Source: Brevundimonas sp. (GTDB lineage Bacteria; Pseudomonadota; Alphaproteobacteria; Caulobacterales; Caulobacteraceae). From it: a stretch of 64,000 nt of DNA. This document shows positions 1 to 8,747 of the stretch, in pieces. Position numbers and translations under genes: made by a program. Position 1 is the stretch's first letter, and each line of letters begins with the position of its first letter. The notes under the pieces were generated by a model. The model saw only the letters and a program-made list of their open reading frames with translations, did no database searches and was not told the origin of the DNA. The stretch lies in assembly GCF_027484365.1 (NCBI RefSeq), contig NZ_JAIXTC010000024.1, forward strand, positions 1 to 64,000. Reading direction: 5' to 3'.

Positions 1-116
1 ACGAAGAAGACGAAGAAGACGAAGAAGACGAAGAAGACGAAGAAGACGAAGAAGACGAAGAAGACGAAGAAGACGAAGAAGACGAAGAAGACGAAGACGA
101 GGAAGAAGAAGAGTAA
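1..116 (+). CDS. 3' end of a secreted acidic-repeat protein (partial)
   Basis: Only the last 37 codons and the TAA stop (114-116) lie in the window. They encode almost perfect Glu-Glu-Asp triplets ending in a run of Glu. The tail, the stop context and the following terminator closely match those of the complete gene at 425-1003, so this is very probably the C-terminal tail of a tandem paralogue with the same design: signal peptide, small Cys-containing domain, acidic tail. The N-terminal part lies upstream of the window, so the family assignment is inferred from the tail and the shared 3' untranslated region. Confidence 0.75.
   Translation, partial: EEDEEDEEDEEDEEDEEDEEDEEDEEDEEDEDEEEEE
3..92 (+). 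repeat. 9-bp coding tandem repeat (GAAGAAGAC), about 10 units
   Basis: The unit GAAGAAGAC is repeated head to tail with essentially no divergence from position 3 to about 92 and continues upstream of the window. Each unit adds Glu-Glu-Asp, so gain or loss of units would change protein length without shifting the frame. The low divergence compared with the copy at 777-1000 suggests recent expansion or homogenisation. Confidence 0.9.
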
Positions 117-141
117 TCTTCCGAACCCACTTTTTTCGGCG

Positions 142-171
142 CGGCGGCTCCCGGAAGGGAGCCGCCGTTTT
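142..171 (+). terminator. Rho-independent terminator of the first acidic-repeat gene
   Basis: A perfect 11-bp GC-rich stem (142-152 with 157-167) closes a GGAA tetraloop and is followed by TTTT. It lies 25 nt after the stop codon. The same hairpin, with small changes, follows the paralogue at 1029-1058. Confidence 0.85.
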
Positions 172-424
172 CGTTTGCGTCGTCCGCCCCCGCCGTAGCG
201 AGCGTGATCATGCGGCTACGGCCTGAGCCCTTCGAGGATTCGGGATTGCGCCAGGCTGACAGTCGAGGAAAAACAGGACCCGGCCGCACGGGTGTCAGGT
301 CCTGTCACTTAACCCTGGCGGCTGCAAAGCCGACACATTCGGGCGACGGCTCCGGACGAACCCGTCCTCGGTCGCTCTCTTTCAACTTCGGCCGGCATCC
401 CGCCGGCGTAGGGGGACTACACAG

Positions 425-1003
425 ATGAAGACCAAACTGTTCATGGCGGCCTCCGCTGTCGCCATCCTGTTCGCGACAGCGGCCTCGGCCCAGGAATCCG
501 CTTCTTTCCAACTGGTCAACGACAGCGAGCACGAGCTGATCACGCTCCAGACCAGCGGCTCGAACGACCCCAGCTGGGGAGACGATGTGCTGGAAGGCAC
601 TGCCGGTCCGGGCGCGACCATCACCGTCAACATTCCCGAGCTTGAGGAATGCGAATACGACGTGAGGGCCACCTACGACGACGGCGACAGCGAGACCCTG
701 TGGAACATCGACCTCTGTGAGGCCGACACGCTCGAGTTCGAAGACGACGACGCCGACGAGCCGGATCCTGAAGGCGACGAAGACGAAGAAGACGAAGAAG
801 ACGAAGAAGAAGACGAAGAAGACGAAGAAGACGAAGAAGACGAAGAAGACGAAGAAGACGAAGAAGAAGACGAGGAAGACGAGGAATACGAAGAAGACGA
901 GGAAGACGAAGAAGACGAAGATTACGACGACGACGAAGAAGAAGAAGACGAAGATTACGACGACGAGGAAGAAGAGGAAGAGGACGAGGAAGAAGAAGAG
1001 TAA
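425..1003 (+). CDS. Secreted protein with C-terminal poly-Asp/Glu repeat tail
   Basis: The 192-residue product starts with a Sec signal peptide (basic MKTK, hydrophobic core, cleavage near Ala-Ser-Ala-Gln around residue 22). A small domain of about 85 residues follows, with two conserved-looking Cys residues (in EECEYD and DLCEAD) and a WGDD motif. From about residue 108 it is almost only Asp and Glu. The central domain resembles small periplasmic proteins with an N-W-G-C-Y-D-R pattern seen in many proteobacteria, whose function I do not know. The tail could bind Ca2+ or other cations or basic partners; that is inference. The start is supported by a GGGGGA ribosome site 8 nt upstream. It is a tandem paralogue of the truncated gene at 1-116. 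The only large antisense frame here is an Arg/Leu-rich shadow. Confidence 0.85.
   Translation: MKTKLFMAASAVAILFATAASAQESASFQLVNDSEHELITLQTSGSNDPSWGDDVLEGTAGPGATITVNIPELEECEYDVRATYDDGDSETLWNIDLCEADTLEFEDDDADEPDPEGDEDEEDEEDEEEDEEDEEDEEDEEDEEDEEEDEEDEEYEEDEEDEEDEDYDDDEEEEDEDYDDEEEEEEDEEEEE
777..1000 (+). repeat. Degenerate GAA/GAC coding repeat encoding the acidic tail
   Basis: Mostly GAAGAAGAC units with interspersed extra GAA, GAG, GAT-TAC and GAC codons. It is more diverged than the repeat at 3-92. Changes between units are largely synonymous or Asp/Glu exchanges, so the strong acidity has been kept. The strand is extremely purine-rich. Confidence 0.85.
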
Positions 1004-1028
1004 TCTTCCGACCCACCTTTTTGCGACG

Positions 1029-1058
1029 CGGCGGCTCCCGGACGGGGGCCGCCGTTTT
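1029..1058 (+). terminator. Rho-independent terminator of the second acidic-repeat gene
   Basis: An 11-bp stem with one G-T pair (1029-1039 with 1044-1054) closes a GGAC loop and is followed by TTTT. Sequence and distance from the stop match the terminator at 142-171, showing that the duplication unit included the 3' untranslated region. Confidence 0.85.
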
Positions 1059-1128
1059 CGTTTGCGCCGCCCGGATTCCGTGGCGTGTCGGCGCGGCTCG
1101 GGGTAACCTCAGGTCAGGAGGATCCTGA

Positions 1129-2109
1129 ATGACCTATTTCGCTGTGGTGCTGCTGGTTTTCGCAGTCATCTTCGTGTTCAGCATCGTCAAGATCGTGCCC
1201 CAGGGGCGGGAACTGACGGTCGAGCGGTTCGGCAAATACACCAAGACCCTGAAGCCCGGCATCAGCATCCTGATCCCGTTCGTGGAGCGGATCGGCCGGC
1301 GGATGAACATGATGGAGCAGGTCCTGGACGTGCCCCAGCAGGAGGTCATCACCAAGGACAACGCCATGGTAAAGGTCGACGCCATTGTCTTCATCCAGGT
1401 CATGGATGCGCCCAGCGCCGCCTACCGGGTCGAGAACCTGCCCTATGCGATCACCCAGCTGTGCTCGACCAATCTGCGCACCGTGGTGGGCTCGATGGAT
1501 CTGGATGAGGTCCTGTTCCAGCGGGATAACATCAACTCGCGTCTGCTGACCGTCATCGACGCCGCCACCGAGCCGTGGGGCGTCAAGGTCAACCGGATCG
1601 AGATCAAGGACCTGACCCCGCCGGTCGACATCACCAACGCCATGGCTCGCCAGATGAAGGCCGAGCGGGAACGCCGGGCTGTCATCACCGAGGCAGAAGG
1701 CGAGAAACAGGCCGCCATCGCCCGCGCCGAGGGCGCGAAACAGGCGGCGATCCTCGAGTCCGAGGGTCGCAAGGAGGCCGCCTTCCGCGACGCCGAGGCG
1801 CGCGAGCGGGCCGCCGAGGCCGAGGCCAAGGCCACCGCCATGGTGTCGGAAGCGATCGCGCGCGGCGACGTCAATGCGATCAACTATTTCGTCGCCCAGA
1901 AATATGTCGAGGCCTTCGCCGAACTGGCCCGCAACCCGACCGCCAAGACCGTCATCGTGCCGGCCGAGATGAGCGGCCTGGTGGGGACCATCGCAGGCAT
2001 TGGCGAACTGGTCGGCCTGGCGCGCAACCAGCAACAGACGGCGCGCCCGGCGCCGGCCGCGCCGACCCGGTCGGCCCGGGGCGGCGGCGCCGTACCGCCG
2101 ACCGAGTGA
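1129..2109 (+). CDS. SPFH/Band 7 membrane protein (stomatin/QmcA-like)
   Basis: The 326-residue protein has one N-terminal membrane segment (residues 2-22), an SPFH/Band 7 domain (about 25-190), and an Ala/Glu/Arg-rich coiled coil (about 180-250) typical of stomatin, HflC and QmcA proteins. A Pro/Ala/Arg-rich end follows. Such proteins oligomerise at the inner membrane and organise microdomains or membrane-protein quality control. The NfeD-like gene 14 bp downstream is the classic partner of this family and supports the assignment. An AGGAGG ribosome site precedes the ATG. I cannot tell QmcA from other stomatin-like paralogues by eye. Confidence 0.93.
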   Translation: MTYFAVVLLVFAVIFVFSIVKIVPQGRELTVERFGKYTKTLKPGISILIPFVERIGRRMNMMEQVLDVPQQEVITKDNAMVKVDAIVFIQVMDAPSAAYRVENLPYAITQLCSTNLRTVVGSMDLDEVLFQRDNINSRLLTVIDAATEPWGVKVNRIEIKDLTPPVDITNAMARQMKAERERRAVITEAEGEKQAAIARAEGAKQAAILESEGRKEAAFRDAEARERAAEAEAKATAMVSEAIARGDVNAINYFVAQKYVEAFAELARNPTAKTVIVPAEMSGLVGTIAGIGELVGLARNQQQTARPAPAAPTRSARGGGAVPPTE

Positions 2110-2123
2110 CGGAGGACTGACCT

Positions 2124-2585
2124 ATGAACGCGGTTCTGGACATCTATGCCTCACAACCGTTCTGGATCTGGCTGGCTGTGGGCGTGCTGCTGCTGGCCGT
2201 CGAGGCGGCCCTGGCGACCGAATGGCTGTTGTGGCCTGCGGTCGCCGCCGGCGTGGTCGCCGTTCTGACGGCGCTGGGTCTGCGCATGGGCCTGGCCGTC
2301 GAGGTCGGGCTGTTCGCGGCCCTGACCGTCCTGGCGACCGCCCTGTCGCGACGGCTGATCCAGAAGGTGAATCCCGCCGACCATCCGGACATCAATGACC
2401 GTGATCTCCGCCTCGTCGGACAGCGGGCGCGGGTCGTTCAGGCCTTTGTCGAGGGCAGGGGACGGGTGTTCGTCTCCGGAGCCGAATGGGTCGCCCTGAT
2501 CGACGGCGACGCTCCGCCCGTGGGCGGCAGCGTCGTGGTGGACCGTCTGGAAGGCCCGTCTCTGAAGGTGCGGCGCGAGGCCTGA
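2124..2585 (+). CDS. NfeD-like membrane protein
   Basis: The 153-residue protein has three closely spaced hydrophobic segments (about residues 12-75) and a soluble C-terminal beta-rich domain (about 90-150) of the NfeD OB-fold type. Short NfeD proteins without the protease domain are usually encoded next to an SPFH gene, as here, and act with it in membrane microdomain organisation. The ATG lies 14 bp after the SPFH stop with GGAGG upstream, so the two are co-transcribed. The gene converges on the next one with a gap of 4 bp. Confidence 0.9.
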   Translation: MNAVLDIYASQPFWIWLAVGVLLLAVEAALATEWLLWPAVAAGVVAVLTALGLRMGLAVEVGLFAALTVLATALSRRLIQKVNPADHPDINDRDLRLVGQRARVVQAFVEGRGRVFVSGAEWVALIDGDAPPVGGSVVVDRLEGPSLKVRREA

Positions 2586-2589
2586 GCGG

Positions 2590-3189
2590 TCAGCCGATAC
2601 CGGCGACTGCGCCAACCTCGTCGCGACAGGCGCTCGAAGCGGCGTTGAGCTGATCCGTTTCCTCGCCCGCGAGCCGCTGAAGCGCCGCGATGTCCTGGGC
2701 GGTGATGACCCCGGCGTCCAGCACCTCGACCTGCTTGTTGTAAAGCGCCACCCGCTTCTCGCTGGCGGCGTAGGCGGCGTCGCTGATCTCGTCGGGGAAG
2801 ACCATCGTCATCTGCAGATACTGCTGGTAGATCGACGTCGAGACGGCGTCGCCGGCCTCCAGGCGGGCGGTGATCTCGGCGCGGACGTCGTCGTCGATCG
2901 GTCCCTCGTACAGGGCCGCGGCCTTCTCGCTGTCGGACGAGGCGCGGGCGGTCAGTTCGCTGAACTGCAGGCAGGTCGCCAGCTGGGTTTCAAAGATCTT
3001 CTGCCGCGCCGCCGTGCGCGACACGTCCAGCGCCTGGACGGCGGTGAACATCGAGGCCGCGGCGACGATCATCGCAGAGATGGCCGAGACCGACGCGATC
3101 GTGCCCTCGACGGAGACCCGCTGGGTCTTGCCCGGAGTTCCATTGTCGATCGGATCGGTTTCGGGGGGAATCGGGGTCAGATCGGTCAT
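2590..3189 (-). CDS. Hypothetical single-pass membrane protein
   Basis: The 199-residue product (from the ATG at 3189; an in-frame ATG at 3207 would add six residues) has a polar Pro-rich N-terminus. One hydrophobic segment follows at about residues 30-55, and then a mainly helical, charged region with a Cys near the C-terminus (SSACRDE). It resembles small membrane-anchored proteins with a predicted periplasmic helical domain, but I do not recognise a family. Neither start has a strong ribosome site. It lies downstream of rnhA on the same strand, 63 bp away, and could be read with it. Confidence 0.7.
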   Translation of the reverse strand: MTDLTPIPPETDPIDNGTPGKTQRVSVEGTIASVSAISAMIVAAASMFTAVQALDVSRTAARQKIFETQLATCLQFSELTARASSDSEKAAALYEGPIDDDVRAEITARLEAGDAVSTSIYQQYLQMTMVFPDEISDAAYAASEKRVALYNKQVEVLDAGVITAQDIAALQRLAGEETDQLNAASSACRDEVGAVAGIG

Positions 3190-3252
3190 ACTTGAACCTG
3201 AGCCCATCCCGGGCGATGCGGCAAGGTGCCGACCTGCGTTCGTCGGAACCCG

Positions 3253-3699
3253 TCAGGCCGAGGCGGCGCGCATCCGCTCGATGCCGAGGTTGGCGAGCTG
3301 GTCCGCACGTTCGTTCAGCGCGTGTCCGGCGTGGCCCTTGACCCAGTGCCATTTCACCTCATGACGGGCCCGGGCGATGTCGAGCCGCTTCCAGAGGTCG
3401 TCGTTCTTGACCGGCTTCTTGTCCGCCGTCTTCCAGCCACGGGCCTTCCAGCCGTGGATCCAGCCCGTGATTCCGTCCATCACATATTTGCTGTCGGTAT
3501 GCAGGTCGATCGTGCAGGGCCGGGTCAGGGCCTCGAGCGCCATGATGGCGGCGGTCAGTTCCATGCGGTTGTTGGTCGTGAGAAGTTCGCCGCCGCACAG
3601 TTCCTTGGTCTTGCCGGCCGCCTGCAGGATCGCGCCCCAGCCGCCAGGGCCAGGATTGCCCTTGCAGGCGCCGTCGGTGTGGATTGTGACGTGACTCAT
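3253..3699 (-). CDS. rnhA: Ribonuclease HI
   Basis: The 148-residue protein matches RNase HI in length and motifs. It degrades the RNA strand of RNA-DNA hybrids (R-loops, Okazaki primers) in the cytoplasm. The catalytic carboxylates are visible: Asp9 in HTDGAC, Glu47 in NNRMEL, Asp69 in HTDSKY and Asp133 in ERADQLA, with the active-site His in KGHAGH near residue 123. The basic Trp-rich substrate-binding handle is present around residues 77-95 ([11 protein letters not shown]). The ATG at 3699 begins the standard [10 protein letters not shown] start. Confidence 0.97.
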   Translation of the reverse strand: MSHVTIHTDGACKGNPGPGGWGAILQAAGKTKELCGGELLTTNNRMELTAAIMALEALTRPCTIDLHTDSKYVMDGITGWIHGWKARGWKTADKKPVKNDDLWKRLDIARARHEVKWHWVKGHAGHALNERADQLANLGIERMRAASA

Positions 3700-3721
3700 T
3701 CGCGCGGACTTACAGCTTCCC

Positions 3722-3751
3722 TTGGCGCGTCGCCATCCGCTGGACTATAGG
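3722..3751 (+). promoter_or_regulatory. Candidate housekeeping promoter for tatABC
   Basis: TTGGCG (3722-3727) and ACTATAGG (3744-3751) are separated by 16 nt, matching the Caulobacter-type pattern also found before the tRNA genes here. Transcription would start near 3758. That lies inside the extended open frame from 3722 and supports the later tatA start at 3803. Confidence 0.5.
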
Positions 3752-3802
3752 AGCCGTATGTTTGACGCGGGCCGCATTCGGCCCGTTCGAGGAGACCGTT
3801 CC

Positions 3803-4021
3803 GTGGGCAGCTTCAGCATCTGGCATTGGGCCATCGTCATCGTCGTCGTCGCCCTGCTGTTCGGCGGCAAGGGCAAGATTTCGGGCCTGATGGGCGACGC
3901 CGCCAAGGGCATCAAGGCCTTCAAGGAGGGTCTGAAGGACGAAGACAAGAAGGACGGCCCGTCCGACGGCGTCTCGAGCCTGCCGCGCACCGACGCGGAA
4001 AAGGAAGAGCTGAAGCGCTAG
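3803..4021 (+). CDS. tatA: Twin-arginine translocase subunit TatA
   Basis: The 72-residue protein has a short membrane helix (about residues 6-20), the FGGKGKI hinge, an amphipathic helix, and a charged Asp/Glu/Lys-rich tail, the standard TatA design. TatA oligomers form the passage for folded proteins across the inner membrane. The frame is open from 3722, but GTG at 3803 is preferred: GAGGAGA lies 7 nt upstream, the product then starts MGSFSIWHW like other TatA proteins, and the predicted promoter lies inside the longer frame. It is the first gene of tatABC. Confidence 0.95.
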   Translation: MGSFSIWHWAIVIVVVALLFGGKGKISGLMGDAAKGIKAFKEGLKDEDKKDGPSDGVSSLPRTDAEKEELKR

Positions 4022-4047
4022 TCCCGGAGCGGATGAGAGCCTGACGC

Positions 4048-4599
4048 ATGGGCGGCCTCGGCCCCGGGATCGGGGGCCTCGAATATCTCGTGATCGGCAT
4101 TGTGGCGCTCGTGGTCGTCGGACCCGAGCGGCTGCCTGGAATGCTGCGCCAGCTCGGCAAGATGGTCGCCAGGGCGCGCGGCATGGCCAACGAGTTCCGC
4201 GCCAGCTTCGACGAAATGGCGCGTCAGTCCGAGCTCGACGAGCTGCGCAAGGAGGTCCAGGCCCTGCGGGATGGTCAGGGATCGGTGGGGCAGGGGATGG
4301 TTCGTCTCGGCGACGAGGCCAACGCCGCCTTCAAGGACATCAAGGCCGAGCTGGAAGCGCCCGCCTATGTCGAGCCGCCGCCGCGCGCGGTGATGCTGGA
4401 CCAGCCGGAGTTCCCGGAGCCGGCGACATCGCCTCCGGTCGTGCCTGAAGCCCCGGCCAAGGCCCGCAAGCCCCGCGCAACCACGGCCAAGGCCGCGGCC
4501 GCTCCAGAGAAGACGCCGCGCACGAAGCCGGCCGCCAGGCCCGCCGCGCCGAAGGCTGTAAAGCCGCGCGCGCTGCGCAATTCCAAGCTTGATCTATGA
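4048..4599 (+). CDS. tatB: Twin-arginine translocase subunit TatB
   Basis: The 183-residue protein has a membrane helix (about residues 10-24) followed by the GPERLP motif (25-30) diagnostic of TatB. A long amphipathic helix follows, then an Ala/Pro/Lys-rich low-complexity tail after about residue 110. TatB binds TatC and the twin-arginine signal peptide. It starts 26 nt after tatA and its stop overlaps the tatC start (ATGA), so the two are translationally coupled. Window genes with possible Tat signals include msrB (SRRTLLLGG) and the protein at 29658 (RRRDLIAL). Confidence 0.96.
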   Translation: MGGLGPGIGGLEYLVIGIVALVVVGPERLPGMLRQLGKMVARARGMANEFRASFDEMARQSELDELRKEVQALRDGQGSVGQGMVRLGDEANAAFKDIKAELEAPAYVEPPPRAVMLDQPEFPEPATSPPVVPEAPAKARKPRATTAKAAAAPEKTPRTKPAARPAAPKAVKPRALRNSKLDL

Positions 4600-5477
4600 C
4601 CGACCGCGACGAAGCCGAGATCGAGGCGTCGCGTGCGCCGTTGATGGATCACCTGGTCGAGCTGCGGGGGCGGCTTGTGACCTGTGTCGTGGCCTTCGGC
4701 CTGGCCTTCATCCTCTGCTTCTTCTTCGCCGGGCCGATCTATGTGTTTCTGGTCAAGCCGTTCGCGGCCGCCAGCGCCCTGCATGCCAATATGGTCGGGC
4801 ACAGCGTCTCGCCGGTCGACCTGATCCTGGTCACAGCGGGCATCCATCCGATGCCGCACACGACCAATGAGGCGGCGCAGCTGATCTATACGGCCCCGCT
4901 GGAAATCCTGTTCACCAAGATGAAGCTGGCCGGTTTCGGGGCCGTCTTCCTGGCCTTCCCGGTGCTGGCCTTTCAGCTGTACCGGTTCGTCGCGCCGGGC
5001 CTGTACCGGAACGAGAAGGGGGCCTTCTTGCCCTTCCTCGTGGCCTCGCCGCTGTTGTTCCTGCTCGGGGCGGCGCTGGTCTATTTCGTGATGCTGCCGT
5101 TCGTCATGTGGTTCTCCCTGAGCCAGCAGATCAGCTCGGAGACGGTGGCCGTCGCCCTGCTGCCCAAGGTGTCGGAGTATCTGAACCTGGTGACCGCCCT
5201 GGTGCTGGCCTTCGGCCTCTGCTTCCAGCTGCCGGTCGTGATGACCCTGCTGGGTCTGGCCGGGCTGATCACCTCGAAGTTCATGAGCGAGGGCCGCCGC
5301 TACGCCATCGTCGGCGTCGTGGTTCTGGCCGCCATCGTCACGCCGCCGGACCCCATCAGCCAGCTGATGCTCGCCGTGCCCCTGTGCATCCTCTACGAGA
5401 TCTCGATCTGGTGCGTGCGGCTGATCGAGCTGCGCCGCAAGACGGACGAGGACGCGGAGGGGCTGGCGCCGGCCTAG
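4596..5477 (+). CDS. tatC: Twin-arginine translocase subunit TatC
   Basis: The 293-residue polytopic protein shows the TatC start (MDHLVELRGRL), six hydrophobic segments, and conserved features such as the FRFVAPGLY-type loop (here YRFVAPGLYRNEKG) and ITPPDPISQ near the end. TatC is the signal-peptide receptor of the Tat translocase and anchors TatB. The ATG overlaps the tatB stop by 4 nt. In Caulobacter the next genes are usually housekeeping genes on the same strand. Here the operon ends and a low-GC gene follows on the other strand, suggesting a synteny break at about 5.48 kb. Confidence 0.97.
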   Translation: MTDRDEAEIEASRAPLMDHLVELRGRLVTCVVAFGLAFILCFFFAGPIYVFLVKPFAAASALHANMVGHSVSPVDLILVTAGIHPMPHTTNEAAQLIYTAPLEILFTKMKLAGFGAVFLAFPVLAFQLYRFVAPGLYRNEKGAFLPFLVASPLLFLLGAALVYFVMLPFVMWFSLSQQISSETVAVALLPKVSEYLNLVTALVLAFGLCFQLPVVMTLLGLAGLITSKFMSEGRRYAIVGVVVLAAIVTPPDPISQLMLAVPLCILYEISIWCVRLIELRRKTDEDAEGLAPA

Positions 5478-5521
5478 CCGGGCGGCTGCCGCTAGGCCGT
5501 CTGTGACTTTGGCTTCAGTTC

Positions 5522-5818
5522 TTATTGGGCATTGGTGGTCCAAGCCCTGAAAGTCTCCAGGAGCGAACGGAGTGTCAGGGGACCGCCTGCGCCATGAAAC
5601 GTGTTGTTCTCCGTCCAACACGTCCACCAGTCCGTCTCGTGTTCGCGATCTTGCCAGACCCGGTCGAGGGTCCTTCCGTCGCAATCCGTTCCTGCAAGTT
5701 CGATCTTGATCGACCACCCGGGATTGTCGATTGTCCCGATGGATGGGCCGAAGTCATGCTCCCAGTCGCCATCGCACTGAGCTTCATACCAAAGTGCCAG
5801 CCAGTCCAGAACGTCCAT
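5522..5818 (-). CDS. Imm53-family immunity protein (orphan)
   Basis: The 98-residue protein carries the Imm53 signature: WLALWY near the start, CDGDWEH at residues 15-21, an IDNPGWSIKIEL-like stretch at about 30-41, Trp-rich DWWTCW, and a C-terminal leucine-rich helix ending in a Phe/Trp motif. Imm53 proteins are predicted antidotes in polymorphic toxin systems. No toxin, secretion gene or other immunity gene is adjacent. Base composition is about 55% G+C by eye, well below its neighbours, indicating acquisition. I chose the ATG at 5818 because the family usually begins a few residues before W-Y-x-x-Q-C-D-G-D; an ATG at 5857 would add 13 residues. The family call rests on motif memory. Confidence 0.75.
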   Translation of the reverse strand: MDVLDWLALWYEAQCDGDWEHDFGPSIGTIDNPGWSIKIELAGTDCDGRTLDRVWQDREHETDWWTCWTENNTFHGAGGPLTLRSLLETFRAWTTNAQ

Positions 5819-5913
5819 AAGGCAGAGCCTATCGGACTGGGCTGATATGAAAAGCATCGTCCACTAGAAGAAGTCAGAACCAGTCCGCACCAGTCCCCAA
5901 CATTGAACCAAAA

Positions 5914-5947
5914 AGCCCCGGACGGCGGACCGTCCGGGGCTCTTTTT
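5914..5947 (-). terminator. glnA terminator (bidirectional hairpin)
   Basis: An 11-bp GC-rich stem (5914-5924 with 5931-5941) closes a 6-nt loop. On the minus strand it is followed by TTTTT, about 25 nt after the glnA stop. On the plus strand it is followed by CTTTTT, so it may work both ways. Confidence 0.85.
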
Positions 5948-5965
5948 ATCCGCCGATCGGATCGA

Positions 5966-7375
5966 TCAGCAGCTGTAGTACATGTCGAATTCGACCGGGT
6001 GCGGATGGAGGGCCAGGCGCATGACCTCTTCCATCTTCAGCTCGATGTAGCTGTCGATGAAGTCGTCATCCATGACGCCGCCCTTCTTGAGGAAGGCGCG
6101 GTCCTTGTCGAGATTCTCGAGCGCTTCCTTCAGGCTGCCGCAGACCTCGGGGATCGAGCCGCGCTCTTCCGGCGGCAGGTCGTAGAGGTTCTTGTCGGCG
6201 GGACCGCCCGGATCGATCTGGTTCTCGATCCCGTCGAGGCCGGCCATGAGCAGGGCCACGAAGGTCAGATAGGGGTTGCCCATCGGATCGGGGAAGCGGG
6301 CTTCCAGGCGCTTGGCCTTGGGCGAGGTCGTGTGCGGGATACGGATCGAGGCCGAACGGTTGCGGGCCGAATAGGCCAGTTTCACCGGGGCTTCATAGCC
6401 GGGCACCAGACGCTTGTAGGAGTTGGTGGTCGAGTTGGCGAAGGCGTTGATGGCCTTGGCGTGCTTGATGATGCCGCCGATGTACCACAGACACTGCTGC
6501 GACAGGCCGGCGTACTTGTCGCCGGCGAACTGGGGCTTGCCGTCCTTCCAGATCGACATGTGGACGTGCATGCCCGAGCCGTTGTCGGCGAACATGGGCT
6601 TGGCCATGAAGGTGGCCGACTTGCCGTAGGCCGCGGCCACGTTGTGGATCACGTACTTATAGAGCTGAAGCCGGTCGGCCATGGTCAGCAGGTCGGAGAA
6701 CTTCAGGCCCAGCTCGTGCTGGGCGGGGGCGACCTCGTGGTGGTGCTTCTCGGGGTTGAGGCCCAGATCGCGCATGACGCCCAGCATCTCGCCGCGCAGG
6801 TCCTGGCCCGAATCGACCGGATTGACGGGGAAGTAGCCGCCCTTGGGTCCAGGGCGGTGGCCCATATTGCCCTCGGTGTATTCCGAACCCGTGTTGGCCG
6901 GCAGCTCGATCGAGTCATAGCTGTAGCCGGTGTTGTGCGGGGCGGTGTTCCAGCGCACGTCGTCGAAGATGAAGAACTCGGCTTCCGGGCCGAAATAGAC
7001 CACGTCGCCCACGCCCGAGGACTGGACGTAGCTCAGGGCCTTCTTGGCCATCGAGCGGCTGTCGCGGTTGTAGGGTTCGCCCGTGTCCGGGTTCATGACG
7101 TCGCAGAACAGGAACAGGGTCGTCTGCTGGTAGAAGGGGTCGATATAGGCGTTGGCCAGGTCAGGCTTCAGCAGCATGTCGCTTTCGTTGATCGCCTTCC
7201 AGCCGGCGATGGACGACCCGTCGAACATCGTGCCCTCTTCGAGGAACTCCTCGTCGACGAGGTCGATGTCGAAGGTGACGTGCTGCAGGCGACCCTTGGT
7301 GTCGGTGAAGCGGACGTCGACGTATTTCACGTCCTTGTCCTTGATCTCCTGCAGGATTTTCTTGGCGGCGCTCAT
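5966..7375 (-). CDS. glnA: Glutamine synthetase type I
   Basis: The 469-residue enzyme condenses glutamate and ammonia with ATP and is the main ammonia-assimilation enzyme. Visible features are the [10 protein letters not shown] segment near residue 52, [13 protein letters not shown], the [11 protein letters not shown] metal-binding stretch, AGHEV-type [22 protein letters not shown], and the adenylylation-loop region NLYDLPPEE near residue 395 containing the Tyr modified in type I-beta enzymes. An AAGGATC ribosome site precedes the ATG. It is transcribed after glnB with a gap of 55 nt, the usual nitrogen-regulation pair, and ends at a strong terminator. Confidence 0.98.
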   Translation of the reverse strand: MSAAKKILQEIKDKDVKYVDVRFTDTKGRLQHVTFDIDLVDEEFLEEGTMFDGSSIAGWKAINESDMLLKPDLANAYIDPFYQQTTLFLFCDVMNPDTGEPYNRDSRSMAKKALSYVQSSGVGDVVYFGPEAEFFIFDDVRWNTAPHNTGYSYDSIELPANTGSEYTEGNMGHRPGPKGGYFPVNPVDSGQDLRGEMLGVMRDLGLNPEKHHHEVAPAQHELGLKFSDLLTMADRLQLYKYVIHNVAAAYGKSATFMAKPMFADNGSGMHVHMSIWKDGKPQFAGDKYAGLSQQCLWYIGGIIKHAKAINAFANSTTNSYKRLVPGYEAPVKLAYSARNRSASIRIPHTTSPKAKRLEARFPDPMGNPYLTFVALLMAGLDGIENQIDPGGPADKNLYDLPPEERGSIPEVCGSLKEALENLDKDRAFLKKGGVMDDDFIDSYIELKMEEVMRLALHPHPVEFDMYYSC

Positions 7376-7430
7376 AGTCGATGATCCTTCTTCGTTTCTT
7401 CTGGGGAGGAAGTTTATTGCGGAGTTCGGC

Positions 7431-8706
<1,276 letters not shown>

Positions 8707-8747
8707 CGCCGGTTGCCTCGCCGCGCCCTGTCGCCTAGGTCCGGGGG

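Noticed and set aside
1-120. Possible CRISPR or microsatellite-only element
   Set aside because: The units are 9 bp without spacers and form a coding frame ending in a proper stop and terminator.
204-428. 74-residue plus-strand frame before the acidic protein gene
   Set aside because: Low-complexity Arg/Gly-rich translation without a ribosome site; it overlaps the upstream region of the real gene.
627-1016. 129-residue Arg/Leu-rich frame on the minus strand
   Set aside because: It is the antisense of the GAA/GAC repeat, with no ribosome site and no sequence complexity.
4365-5717. 450-residue frame antisense to tatB/tatC
   Set aside because: His/Asp/Gln-rich shadow; the Tat genes are unambiguous on the other strand.
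5903-7384. 493-residue frame antisense to glnA
   Set aside because: GC-rich third-position shadow of glnA; Val/Asp/His/Gly-rich with no domain.
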